This document shows positions 51,985-60,933 of a stretch of 64,000 nt of DNA, one piece after another. The translations under genes and the position numbers were made by a program. How positions within the stretch are numbered: the stretch's first letter is position 1; every line of letters begins with the position of its first letter. Source of the stretch: Halomonas sp. CUBES01 (lineage in GTDB: Bacteria; Pseudomonadota; Gammaproteobacteria; Pseudomonadales; Halomonadaceae). A model generated the notes under the pieces. It was not told the DNA's origin. It ran no database searches and was given only the letters and a program-made list of their open reading frames with translations. The DNA lies in NCBI RefSeq assembly GCF_020991005.1, contig NZ_JAJLLW010000001.1:310001-374000 (forward strand), written 5' to 3'.

Positions 51985-52061
51985 GCGCCCGTAGCTCAGT
52001 TGGATAGAGTATCGGCCTCCGAAGCCGAGGGTCGCAGGTTCGAATCCTGCCGGGCGCGCCA
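51985..52061 (+). tRNA. tRNA-Arg (anticodon CCG)
   Basis: This is a 77-nt cloverleaf. The acceptor GCGCCCG pairs with CGGGCGC, and G73 and an encoded CCA (52059-52061) follow. The D arm contains AGCTCAGTTGGATAGAGT. The anticodon stem TCGGC/GCCGA carries the loop CTCCGAA, giving CCG, which reads CGG. The T arm contains GGTTCGAATCC. Confidence 0.97.
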
Positions 52062-52068
52062 AGATATC

Positions 52069-52097
52069 AGGGCCTACGTTAACGCGTAGGCCCTTTT
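52069..52097 (+). terminator. Terminator of tRNA-Arg
   Basis: GGGCCTACG-TTAACG-CGTAGGCCC is followed by TTTTCTTTT. Confidence 0.85.
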
Positions 52098-52171
52098 CTT
52101 TTGCGGTTTTGGTGTTTGTGCCCAACATTGGTACCCACGGACAACAATTCCAAACGGCTTTAAGCCTGAAT

Positions 52172-52597
52172 TCAACCAGTAAGTGCAGCACCAGCGGTTT
52201 CTAGTCCTCCCAAGTATTTACCTAAGAACACCTGGGCTGGGGTTCGGCATCCCAGTCGTTTTCTTGGTCTATCGTTCAGCTTATTGACCACCCTTGGTAG
52301 CTCTGTGTCAGACACGCTTCGAAAGTCAGTCGCTTTCTGGAAGTATTGGCGCATCAGGCTTGGCGGTCGCTTTGTCACTTTCCAGGTGTTGCGTCGGCGC
52401 TGATCACTTGCCGCTTGGGCCTGTTCGGGCGCATAACCACTGGCCATCCCGTTGCGCTTTATCTCGCGGCTAAGGGTGCTGCTATGAACGCCAATACTCT
52501 TAGCGATCTGTCGCTGACTAATGCCGGCCTCAAGACTTAATTCTATGAAGCCAGGGTCCATTGTTGGCGCGAAGCTGGATGTATGTGGCGGTTGCAC
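52172..52597 (-). pseudogene. Internally deleted IS30-family transposase
   Basis: The frame gives 141 residues against roughly 320-340 for an intact IS30 transposase. The N-terminal HTH (SLEAGISQRQIAKSIGVHSS, then TLSREIKRNG) joins directly to the C-terminal end (LMRQYFQKATDFRSVSD, then LNDRPRKRLGCRTPAQVF). The central DDE catalytic domain is missing, so it cannot transpose. It lies just after tRNA-Arg, at the entry to the catabolic operon. The 214 nt between it and the binding-protein gene show no gene or clear promoter. Confidence 0.8.
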
Positions 52598-52811
52598 AAT
52601 ATTAGTAAGAATAAAAACGTTCTGACTTGCTGTAGAGTTGGCAAGCGTTGTGTTTTTAGGAGATGTAAAACGAAGCGCATTAAAAAAACCAAATTGGTCA
52701 TTTCTTTTGCGCGGTCACGTTGTGCCTCAACAAAGCCGAGCAGTAAGCTCCTGACAAGCCTTACGAGTCTGTAAGCCAAAAACAATTAATAAAAACGCTA
52801 GGAGAAACAAA

Positions 52812-53750
52812 ATGTTCAATAAAACCGCCATTGCTGCATCGGTCACATTGATGTCGATTGCGACAGCGCACGCCGAAGGCCCTTATCGTATAGGTATTAC
52901 TCAAAACAACGTGGGTGTCGATAGTTATCAGACAACCTATGAAAGCGCGTTTGAAGCAGCGGCAGAGCGTGAAGGAAATGTGGATGTCGTGGTGCTGGAC
53001 GCCGGTGGCGATGTGGCTCGCCAGATCGGCCAAATGCAGGACCTTATCCAGCAGCGTGTCGACGCCATCATTATTTGGCCTACTAACGGTCAAGCGGTCA
53101 TCCCCGCGATTCGCCAAGCTCACAGTGCTGGCATTCCTGTTGTAGTGACCAACTCTAAAATCGCTGAGGCGGGCATGGAGTTTATCTCCGCCTTTTCTGG
53201 CCCGGATAACGTTCAGCAGGGTGTGTCCTCTGCTGAAATGATGTGCGATGCCCTCGGTGGCGAAGGCCAGATCGTTCAAATTGCTGGCCAGCCTGGGTAT
53301 ACCACGGCGATAGAGCGGGCGGCCGGTTTTGAAGATCGTCTGGCGGAGGTTTGCCCTGGAGTGGAGCTGTTGGAAACGCAGCCAGGCAACTGGAACCGCG
53401 AGCGTGCCCAGCGCGTCATGGAAGACTTCCTGACGAAATATGACCGTATCGATGGGGTCTATTCGGGGGATGACAACATGGGCGTTGGCGCACTCAACGC
53501 CGCGAAAGGCGCTGACCGTGCAGACGATGTTATTTTCATTGGCGCCACTAACTTCGCCGTTGGCTACGATGCCATTGAGCGTGGCGAGTACTACGGCTCT
53601 ATTTATCAGTCCCCTGTTGACGATGCAGAAGCCGCCCTGCAAACGGCCCTGGATGTATTGGCCGGTGAAGAGGTTCCTAAAATGAATTTCTTCGAAACCC
53701 CCAAAATCACGGCTGAAAACCTCAGCGAGTTCGACCGCCCCGTTTTTTAG
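52812..53750 (+). CDS. Ribose-type (Peripla_BP_4) ABC transporter binding protein
   Basis: This is a periplasmic binding protein of 312 residues with a signal peptide (about 1-22, ending AHAEG) and the sugar-binding fold of RbsB-like proteins: GITQNNVGVDSYQTTYESAF, VDAIIIWPTNGQAVIPAIRQ and DGVYSGDDNMGVGAL. The ligand need not be a sugar; operon content points to a compound degraded through hydroxyquinol. The ATG has TAGGAG upstream. A hairpin separates it from the permeases. Confidence 0.88.
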   Translation: MFNKTAIAASVTLMSIATAHAEGPYRIGITQNNVGVDSYQTTYESAFEAAAEREGNVDVVVLDAGGDVARQIGQMQDLIQQRVDAIIIWPTNGQAVIPAIRQAHSAGIPVVVTNSKIAEAGMEFISAFSGPDNVQQGVSSAEMMCDALGGEGQIVQIAGQPGYTTAIERAAGFEDRLAEVCPGVELLETQPGNWNRERAQRVMEDFLTKYDRIDGVYSGDDNMGVGALNAAKGADRADDVIFIGATNFAVGYDAIERGEYYGSIYQSPVDDAEAALQTALDVLAGEEVPKMNFFETPKITAENLSEFDRPVF

Positions 53751-53849
53751 GTGAAGCGTGCTGTCTGGCGTATGGCGCGTAAAGCGCCTGCGCCGAATGA
53801 CAGTATCAACCTGACGACAGGTTTCCTGCGCTGGGCGGCGCTGTAAGAG

Positions 53850-53876
53850 GCAATGGATAACCCGGTTATCCATTGC
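53850..53876 (+). other. Intercistronic hairpin after the binding-protein gene
   Basis: Thirteen-bp arms GCAATGGATAACC/GGTTATCCATTGC with a single central base lie in the 167-nt gap before the first permease. There is no T tract. It probably protects the upstream mRNA. Confidence 0.6.
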
Positions 53877-53917
53877 ACTCGGCAGTGCTTTCCAAAGTGA
53901 TTTTACAGGTGAATAGC

Positions 53918-54928
53918 ATGGCTTCTGCACAACAATCCAAATCAAGGATATCGACAGAAAGGCTCAGCAAGGCAAGCGTCATGAGCTTCCTCTCGGCTCA
54001 GGGAATTCTGATATTTTTTCTGATCGGCATGTTTGTTTTTTCGCTGTTCTCTGAGCAGTTTCTTTCTCAGTCGAACATTATGACGGTGGTTCGACAGGTC
54101 TCCATTATTGGCATCATTGCGGTTGGCGTAACGGTCGTCATTATCGGCGGGAATTTGGATCTTTCGGTGGGTTCGATGCTGTCATTCTCGACGGTGTTGG
54201 TGGTGGATCTGCACGATAAGATCGGCCCTACGAATGCCATTCTCATCATGTTCGCATTAACGCTAATGATTGGTGCGGTTAACGGCTTATTAATTGGCTT
54301 TTTGCGCCTTAATTCGCTCATTGTGACGCTCGCCATGCTGTCGGCCATACAAGGTTTTGTGCTGATTTACAGCGGTGGTCAAAACGTTGACATCGCCAAT
54401 CAAGAAGGTACCTGGTTTGCGTTCTTTGGACGAGGCTACCTAGGCGGCATTGCCGTTCCCATATTGCTCTTCGCGATGTTGGCCATTTTGGTTCAAGTCG
54501 TGATGTCTTTCACAGGGTATGGCCGCCGTATTTTTGCCGTCGGTGGTAACCCGATGGCGGCCGTTTATTCTGGCATTCGTAAAAACTGGTGCGTCTTTAG
54601 CACCTACCTGATTTCAGCCTTTTGTGTGGCCTGTGCAGCCCTTGTCCTTGGCTCGCGAGTGATGGGCTCGCAAAACAACGTAGGGCAGGGGTACGAGCTA
54701 CTGGTGTTGGCCGGCATCATTCTTGGCGGCACGAGCTTGTTAGGTGGCGCGGGCAGTATTTGGAAAACGGTGGTTGGGGTCTTGATCTTAGGGTTTATCC
54801 AAAATGGACTGCTCTTGATGGGCTACCCCTATTACATCCAGTGGATAGTGACCTGGGTAATCATCATCTTGGCGGTATGGCTGGATCTTGCCAATAAGCG
54901 TAAGCGCTTGCTGACAACCCACTCATAA
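53918..54928 (+). CDS. Ribose-type ABC transporter permease 1
   Basis: This is an RbsC-like permease of 336 residues from ATG 53918 with AGGTG upstream; an ATG at 53873 lies inside the preceding hairpin. It has about ten hydrophobic segments. The family blocks are VTVVIIGGNLDLSVGSMLSF near 70-90 and LAGIILGGTSLLGGAGSIW near 265. It pairs with a second, different permease, so the channel is probably heterodimeric. Confidence 0.9.
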   Translation: MASAQQSKSRISTERLSKASVMSFLSAQGILIFFLIGMFVFSLFSEQFLSQSNIMTVVRQVSIIGIIAVGVTVVIIGGNLDLSVGSMLSFSTVLVVDLHDKIGPTNAILIMFALTLMIGAVNGLLIGFLRLNSLIVTLAMLSAIQGFVLIYSGGQNVDIANQEGTWFAFFGRGYLGGIAVPILLFAMLAILVQVVMSFTGYGRRIFAVGGNPMAAVYSGIRKNWCVFSTYLISAFCVACAALVLGSRVMGSQNNVGQGYELLVLAGIILGGTSLLGGAGSIWKTVVGVLILGFIQNGLLLMGYPYYIQWIVTWVIIILAVWLDLANKRKRLLTTHS

Positions 54929-54943
54929 CGCGGAGGAGTACAC

Positions 54944-55903
54944 GTGATGTCTATTAAAGGTTTCTTCCGAGGTAAAGCGGTTATCCAGCCTATTTGGGTG
55001 TTCGTGATCGCCATCTTTATCTTCTTCAGCTTCATGTCAGAGTATTTTCTGTCGTGGGGGAATATCACCAATATTTTGGTTCAAACATCGACGATTGGCC
55101 TGATTGCACTTGGTATGACGCTGGTCATGATCAACGGCAACATTGATCTATCGGTGGGCGCAACGCTTGGGCTTGCCGCTTCTCTGGCGGTAGGTCTTCA
55201 AGAGTTCAGTATGACGTTGGCCATATTGGCCGCGCTTGGCTCTGGCATGTTGTTAGGGGCACTGAATGGCTTAATCGTTTGGAAAACAGGCGTGAACGCT
55301 TTCATTGTAACGCTTGGGGCGATGCTAGGGGTTCGCGGTTTAATCTTCCTCTACACCGGTGAGCAGTCGTTTTATGCCATGAACTTTGCGTTCTCTGATT
55401 TCGGCATGAGCACGGTAGGCCCCATGCCGACACTGGCGGTCATCTTCTTGGTTTGCACACTCATTATGCACTTGGTGCTGACGCGTACGGGGCACGGTCG
55501 CAATACCTTTGCGGTGGGGGGTAATCCGGAAGCCTCCATTGACGCAGGCATCCGTCTAGGCCGACACATGATGATCAACTTCATCATCGTAGGGTTTTTC
55601 GCGGCACTCGCGGGTGTTCTGCTCGCCAGCCAAATGGGTGCTGCTACACCTAATCTAGGCCGGGACTATGAGCTCTGGGTGATTACGGCAGTAGTGCTGG
55701 GCGGCACGAAATTAACCGGTGGTTACGGCAGCATTGTTGGCACATTAGGCGGCGTACTTGCCATCGGTATCCTGCGCAACGGCATGAACTTGATGCAGGT
55801 GCCCGCTTTTTACGTACTCGTTATTCTCGGCGCGATTCTCATCTCTGTTCTGATCATTGATAAGAAGCTTAATGCACCCTCGGCTAAGGAGGTGCGGATA
55901 TGA
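54944..55903 (+). CDS. Ribose-type ABC transporter permease 2
   Basis: This is the second RbsC-like permease, 319 residues, starting at GTG 54944 or the adjacent ATG 54947; GGAGGAG precedes both. It has the same family blocks (GMTLVMINGNIDLSVGATLG; VVLGGTKLTGGYGSIVG). Its stop overlaps the ATPase start as ATGA. Two separate permease genes occur in LsrCD- or YtfT-YjfF-like systems rather than in RbsABC. Confidence 0.9.
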   Translation: MMSIKGFFRGKAVIQPIWVFVIAIFIFFSFMSEYFLSWGNITNILVQTSTIGLIALGMTLVMINGNIDLSVGATLGLAASLAVGLQEFSMTLAILAALGSGMLLGALNGLIVWKTGVNAFIVTLGAMLGVRGLIFLYTGEQSFYAMNFAFSDFGMSTVGPMPTLAVIFLVCTLIMHLVLTRTGHGRNTFAVGGNPEASIDAGIRLGRHMMINFIIVGFFAALAGVLLASQMGAATPNLGRDYELWVITAVVLGGTKLTGGYGSIVGTLGGVLAIGILRNGMNLMQVPAFYVLVILGAILISVLIIDKKLNAPSAKEVRI

Positions 55904-57444
55904 ACGCCTCATCAACGCAATCACGTCAGCCAATCGATGCAGCACCCATCCTGGAACTTAAAGGCATCACGAAGCGATTCCCTGGTGTGGTAGCGCTCAA
56001 CAACGTTGATTTTGACGTTCGTCCCGGTGAGGTACATGCCTTGCTGGGTGAGAACGGGGCTGGCAAGTCGACACTGATGAAAGTATTGGCCGGTAAACAC
56101 CAGGCCAACGAAGGCAAGATTATTTTAGGCGGCCAGGAAATGGCCTTCGAGAATCCCAAGCATGCCAAGCGCGCTGGGGTCGTACTCATCCATCAGGAGC
56201 AGTCGCTGGTCTCTGAAATGACAGTCGCCGAAAACATCTTTCTCGGCAGCCTGCCCAGAAAGTCGTGCAATCGCGTGGATTGGCGAAAGCTGCGTGAGGA
56301 TACCAATAAGATTCTTGAGCGGCTCAAGTGCGGTTTTCAGCATGACGATGTAGTGGGCTCGCTGTCGATTGCCAAAAAACAGATGGTAGAAATTGGCAGA
56401 GCGCTTGCCTTTACGCCGCAGGTCGTCGTGTTTGACGAGCCCACGGCATCGCTCACCGACCACGAAAAGCCGGTGCTCTATGACGTGATCAATTCGTTAT
56501 GTGAGCAGGGGGTGGGCATTGTTTACATCTCCCATCGCATGGATGAGATTTTCCATTTGTCGCACCGCATTTCAGTGCTGCGAGACGGCGAGTACACCGG
56601 CACGGTCAACACTGCTGATACCCACGAAGACGAAATCACGCGGATGATGATCGGCCGCAGTCTAGCGCTTGATCATGCCAGCAAACCCATTGATTTCGGC
56701 GACAACATGCTGGAAGTGCGCAACCTGTCAGTGAAGCGTGTTTTTGAGGATGTCAGCTTTAACGTTCGCAAGGGCGAGATTGTCGGCATGTACGGGCTGG
56801 TAGGCGCGGGGCGTTCAGAAGTAGCAGAAACCATCTTTGGCTTACGCACGCCATCGAAGGGTGACGTATTGCTGGATGGCGAGGTGGTGAGCTTTCGTAA
56901 CTCCCACGATGCGGTGGTGAGCGGTGTTGCGTTAGTACCAGAAGACCGCAAGGACCAGGGCCTCATTCTGGGAATGAACTGTCGTGACAACATGACATTG
57001 GCAAGCCTTTCTAGCGTGTCGTCCTTAGGTTTTATGACCAGTGCGAAAGAGCGCGAAGTCTACGACAAGTATCACCAAGCCATGAAAATCAAAACCCCCA
57101 GCTGGCGCCAAAAGGTCGGCAATTTAAGCGGCGGTAATCAGCAGAAAATCGTCATCGGCAAGTGGCTGCATACCCAGCCTAAATTGCTCATCCTCGATGA
57201 GCCAACGCGGGGTATTGATGTCGGTTCAAAATCTGAAATCCATACCCTCGTCAAAGACTTAGCCAAATCCGGCTACGCCGTGTTGGTGATCTCCTCAGAG
57301 ATGCCCGAAGTGCTGGGCCTGAGTAACCGCATTATCGCGATGTACGACGGCCGCGTCACTGCGGAGTTTGATGGTGACAACGTCAGTGAGGACGCGCTGG
57401 TGCAAGCCATTACCGGTATGGGAAAGCAGGCGCAGGCGAGCTAG
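55900..57444 (+). CDS. Ribose-type ABC transporter ATPase (tandem domains)
   Basis: This is a double ABC ATPase of 514 residues. The first domain has GENGAGKSTLMKVLAGKH and SIAKKQMVEIGRAL. The second has a degenerate P loop, GLVGAGRSEVAETIFGL, as usual in RbsA/MglA, and an intact LSGGNQQKIVIGKWL with LLILDEPTRGIDVGSK. It energises the two permeases upstream. Confidence 0.92.
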   Translation: MNASSTQSRQPIDAAPILELKGITKRFPGVVALNNVDFDVRPGEVHALLGENGAGKSTLMKVLAGKHQANEGKIILGGQEMAFENPKHAKRAGVVLIHQEQSLVSEMTVAENIFLGSLPRKSCNRVDWRKLREDTNKILERLKCGFQHDDVVGSLSIAKKQMVEIGRALAFTPQVVVFDEPTASLTDHEKPVLYDVINSLCEQGVGIVYISHRMDEIFHLSHRISVLRDGEYTGTVNTADTHEDEITRMMIGRSLALDHASKPIDFGDNMLEVRNLSVKRVFEDVSFNVRKGEIVGMYGLVGAGRSEVAETIFGLRTPSKGDVLLDGEVVSFRNSHDAVVSGVALVPEDRKDQGLILGMNCRDNMTLASLSSVSSLGFMTSAKEREVYDKYHQAMKIKTPSWRQKVGNLSGGNQQKIVIGKWLHTQPKLLILDEPTRGIDVGSKSEIHTLVKDLAKSGYAVLVISSEMPEVLGLSNRIIAMYDGRVTAEFDGDNVSEDALVQAITGMGKQAQAS

Positions 57445-57527
57445 CTCACCTGTTGCGACTGGTGTGCTCGCTAGAAGATAGAGGGTAGCGAGCACTCAGC
57501 CCACTTCAAACGTATAAGGAATGTTTC

Positions 57528-58607
57528 ATGCAACCTTTTGTTTATGATGGCCTGCCATCCCGCGTGGTATTTGGCCAAGGTACCCTGGCGCAGCTGAGAC
57601 AAGAGCTTGAACATCTCGGTTGTTCACGCGCCCTGGTGTTAGCCACACCTCAGCAACAAGAGCAGGCAAGCCGCGTATTAGAACTGCTGGGCGATAAGGG
57701 CGTGGGCGTTTACGCGGATGCCGTCATGCATACGCCGGTCGAGGTGACCAAGCGTGCCTTACAGGTGGTCAAAGAGCTAAATGTAGACTGTACGGTGGCC
57801 ATCGGTGGCGGATCAACGATTGGCTTGGGTAAAGCCATTGCCTTACGTACTGGCTTACCTCAGATCGCGATACCCACCACCTACGCGGGCTCGGAAATGA
57901 CGCCGATCCTGGGTGAAACGAGCGACGGTATCAAGACCACCCAGCGCACCCTGGATGTGCTGCCGGAAACGGTTATTTATGACGTTGACCTGACCCTAAC
58001 GCTGCCTGCGGTGATGTCAGGTACCAGCGGGATTAACGCGATTGCCCATGCGGTAGAGGCGCTTTATGCCCGCGACTGCAATCCGGTGATTGCGCTGATG
58101 GCAGAGGAGGGTATTGCGGCGCTGGCGCGAAGCCTGCCGGTGATTGCCAATAATCCTACCAACGTTGAAGCACGCTCTGATGCGCTCTACGGCGCTTGGC
58201 TGTGCGGCACTTGTCTGGGGTCGGTGGGCATGTCGCTGCATCACAAGCTGTGCCACACCCTGGGCGGCTCTTTTAACCTTCCCCATGCGGAAACGCACAC
58301 CATTGTGTTGCCTTATGCGCTGGCGTATAACGCGCCCGCAGTGACGGAGGCGATGGCGCGTATTGGGCGTGCGCTGGGCTGTGACGATGCGGCGGCAGGT
58401 CTTTACGACTTGGGGCGTGCCGTCGGCGCCCCAAGCGCACTCTCCGAGCTAGGCTTTAGCGTAGACGATGTAGAGCGTGCCACTGAGATTGCTACCCGCA
58501 ACCCTTACTGGAACCCACGCGATGTGGAAGCCAAGGGGATCCACCGCTTGCTAAGCGACGCGCAGTCGGGGAAACGACCGCAGGCGGACAGTGGAGGTGA
58601 CCAATGA
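57528..58607 (+). CDS. Maleylacetate reductase
   Basis: This enzyme reduces maleylacetate to 3-oxoadipate with NAD(P)H, linking ring cleavage products to the TCA cycle. The protein has 359 residues of the iron-alcohol-dehydrogenase superfamily. The start FVYDGLPSRVVFGQGTL, the nucleotide motif VAIGGGSTIGLGKAIALRTG, PTTYAGSEMTPILGE and HHKLCHTLGGSFNLPHA identify the MacA/TcbF/GraC subgroup. Overlap with the next gene is ATGA. Its natural partner, hydroxyquinol dioxygenase, is three genes downstream. Confidence 0.9.
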   Translation: MQPFVYDGLPSRVVFGQGTLAQLRQELEHLGCSRALVLATPQQQEQASRVLELLGDKGVGVYADAVMHTPVEVTKRALQVVKELNVDCTVAIGGGSTIGLGKAIALRTGLPQIAIPTTYAGSEMTPILGETSDGIKTTQRTLDVLPETVIYDVDLTLTLPAVMSGTSGINAIAHAVEALYARDCNPVIALMAEEGIAALARSLPVIANNPTNVEARSDALYGAWLCGTCLGSVGMSLHHKLCHTLGGSFNLPHAETHTIVLPYALAYNAPAVTEAMARIGRALGCDDAAAGLYDLGRAVGAPSALSELGFSVDDVERATEIATRNPYWNPRDVEAKGIHRLLSDAQSGKRPQADSGGDQ

Positions 58608-59989
58608 GCACGCTGTTTGTTAATGCCACGGTTGTCACCATGGACTCGCAGTTGGGCGAACTGAGCGATGGCCAGGTACTGGTCGAGGGTGATCGAATCG
58701 TCGCCGTGGGGCATGACCTCACCGATCATCCCAAGGCACACGCAGCCGAGGTGATGGACTGCGGCGGCGGTATCCTAATTCCCGGGTTGGTGAACGCCCA
58801 TATGCATACCTGGCAGACCGGCCTACGCGGCGTTGCCGCCAACTGGACGCTGCTGGAGTATTTCCGCCATGTCCACCGTGGCCTTGCGGCGCTGTTTACG
58901 CCGCAGGATATCTACATTGCCACCCGGATGGGCGCGATTAACCAGCTGAATTGCGGTACCACAACGTTAGGTGATTGGTGCCATAACAACCCGACTCCCG
59001 AGCACACCGACGCTGCGGTGAAAGGGCTTAAGGAATCAGGTGTTCGGGCGCTGTTTCTGCATGGCTCGCCTAAGCCTGACCCTAAACCCGGCCAGCCGCA
59101 CTTTAGTAAAATTCCCCATCCCCGCCATGAAATAGAGCGCTTGTTGAACGGCGAGCTGGCAAATCCAGAAGGGCTCGTCACCTTAGGCATGGCCATTCTT
59201 GGCCCTCACTACTCAACCCTGGATGTGACGCTGCAGGACTTTGCGCTAGCCAAGGAGTTTGGCTTAGTTGCGTCAATGCACCAAGGCGGCGGTGAGGCCG
59301 TGGCCCCCGGTGCCTGGGACGAGGTGGAAGCGCGTGGCCTGCTGGGCCCCGATATCAATATTGTGCATGGTCAAAGTTTGGACGATGGCCAAATGTCCCG
59401 GTTCTGCGCCAGCGGCGTGACGTTCTCCATTGCACCTGAAAACGAAATGACCCAGGGACACGGTTTCCCTGTCACCGGGCTCGTTCGTCAACACGGCGGC
59501 GTGGTGTCTTTAGGCGTGGATCTTGAATCGGTGCTCTCTGGAGACATGTTCAGCGTCGCCCGGGCGGCGCTGGGTATGCAGCGCTCCCTGGATAACGACG
59601 CCTCGCGCCGTGAGCAGGGAAAGATCCCCGATACCTCCACCATTACCACTCGTGAGGCGCTAGGGTGGATCACTCTCGATGGGGCAAAAGCACTGGGTAT
59701 TGATGATCGTATTGGTAGCCTCACGCCGGGTAAGCAGGCTGACCTGGTGCTGCTCGATAGCAACCAGCTCAATATGCAGCCGGTGAACGACCCTGTCTCT
59801 ACAGTGGTCATGCAAACCAGCCTTGCCAACGTCGACAGTGTAATGGTGGCCGGGCAGTTCAAAAAACGTGGCGGCCGTCTGTTAATGAAGACTCAGCAGG
59901 GCATCGCCGAGCTGGCCAAGTCTGGCCACCGCATTCACGCCGAACTGCTGGCGCGTGAAGCGCAATCAACACAGGAGGTGACCCCATGA
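58604..59989 (+). CDS. ATZ/TRZ-type amidohydrolase (aminohydrolase)
   Basis: This is a metal-dependent hydrolase of 461 residues. Metal ligands are visible as HMH in LVNAHMHTWQTGLRG near 65, His in ASMHQGGGEAVAP and NIVHGQSLDDG, and Asp in VSLGVDLESVLSGDMFS. The fold resembles hydroxydechloroatrazine aminohydrolase (AtzB), SsnA and TrzN, which remove amino or chloro groups from rings or purine-like compounds. Here it probably deaminates the imported substrate or an intermediate. The exact substrate cannot be read. It is coupled by 4-nt overlaps on both sides. Confidence 0.85.
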   Translation: MSTLFVNATVVTMDSQLGELSDGQVLVEGDRIVAVGHDLTDHPKAHAAEVMDCGGGILIPGLVNAHMHTWQTGLRGVAANWTLLEYFRHVHRGLAALFTPQDIYIATRMGAINQLNCGTTTLGDWCHNNPTPEHTDAAVKGLKESGVRALFLHGSPKPDPKPGQPHFSKIPHPRHEIERLLNGELANPEGLVTLGMAILGPHYSTLDVTLQDFALAKEFGLVASMHQGGGEAVAPGAWDEVEARGLLGPDINIVHGQSLDDGQMSRFCASGVTFSIAPENEMTQGHGFPVTGLVRQHGGVVSLGVDLESVLSGDMFSVARAALGMQRSLDNDASRREQGKIPDTSTITTREALGWITLDGAKALGIDDRIGSLTPGKQADLVLLDSNQLNMQPVNDPVSTVVMQTSLANVDSVMVAGQFKKRGGRLLMKTQQGIAELAKSGHRIHAELLAREAQSTQEVTP

Positions 59990-60933
59990 AAACCGCTTCT
60001 ACAACGTCTTCAACAACCCCCCAAGTGGCGTGGGTAGGCTTGGGTAAATTGGGGTTGCCGATGGCTGCTCGTATTATCCAATCTGGAACCCCAGTTCAAG
60101 GCTTTGACCTGTCGGCAGAGCGCCTTGCTCTCGCTGCAGAGGTCGGAGTGACGCCTCATCAAACACTGGCAGATGCCGTGGCCGATTGCGACTTGGTGTT
60201 TGTCTCCATCCCTGATGACCGCGCATTGATCAGTCTGTGCCTTGAGACTGGCGAGCTGATTCGTCACATGATGAACGGCAGTATCTTAATTGAGACAAGC
60301 ACGGTGAGTGTGGAAGCCTCTGAGCGAGTGGCCGAGGCGGCAAAGGCTCACGGTGTGGTCTATCTGCGTAGCCCGGTATCCGGTAACCCCGTCGCGGCAG
60401 AAGCGGGCACGCTGTCCGCGATGGTTTCCGGCCCACGCGATGCGCTGGAAAAAGCCAAGCCCGTGTTTGCAGCGTTTACCAAAGCGCAGTACTGGCTGGG
60501 CGATGAAGATCAGGCTCGCGTAGCCAAACTGGCCATTAACCTGATGATTGCCGTCAGTGCCGGGATGATGAGTGAAGCGCTGACGCTGGCGCGTAAAGGC
60601 AACATTGAATGGGACGCTATGCTGGAGCTGATCGCTGACAGCGCGGTGGGTTCCCCCATGGTGAAGTACAAGGTGCCCCCCCTGTTAGCGCGCGATTTTA
60701 CCTCGACGTTTTCCGCCTCGCAGATGGCCAAAGATCTTGACTTGATCCTCGACTGCGCCCACGGCTCTGGGGTATCGACCCCGTTAGCAGCTCAAATGCG
60801 CGAAGCCTATACCGCCCTTATCGCGACCGGGCATGGCAACGATGACTATATCGCCACCGTACATCATACCGAGCGCCTGTCAGGGTTAAGCGAGCCATCG
60901 CCAATCACGCAGGGAGGGCACACACATGCGTAA
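59986..60933 (+). CDS. 3-hydroxyisobutyrate-dehydrogenase-family oxidoreductase
   Basis: This is a beta-hydroxyacid dehydrogenase of 315 residues. The Rossmann motif is VAWVGLGKLGLPMAARI near 14-30, the substrate loop is SPVSGNPVAAEAGTLSAMVSG, and the catalytic Lys lies in RVAKLAINLMIAVSAGMMSEA. Members act on 3-hydroxyisobutyrate, tartronate semialdehyde and related acids; some reduce imines. Its place inside an aromatic-type operon is unexplained. It overlaps its neighbours by 4 and 8 nt. Confidence 0.85.
   Translation: MKTASTTSSTTPQVAWVGLGKLGLPMAARIIQSGTPVQGFDLSAERLALAAEVGVTPHQTLADAVADCDLVFVSIPDDRALISLCLETGELIRHMMNGSILIETSTVSVEASERVAEAAKAHGVVYLRSPVSGNPVAAEAGTLSAMVSGPRDALEKAKPVFAAFTKAQYWLGDEDQARVAKLAINLMIAVSAGMMSEALTLARKGNIEWDAMLELIADSAVGSPMVKYKVPPLLARDFTSTFSASQMAKDLDLILDCAHGSGVSTPLAAQMREAYTALIATGHGNDDYIATVHHTERLSGLSEPSPITQGGHTHA

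Noticed and set aside
52543..52785. 80-codon minus-strand frame between the IS30 remnant and the binding-protein gene
   Set aside because: It is hydrophobic and has no ribosome site or recognisable domain; it may only be flanking remnant sequence.
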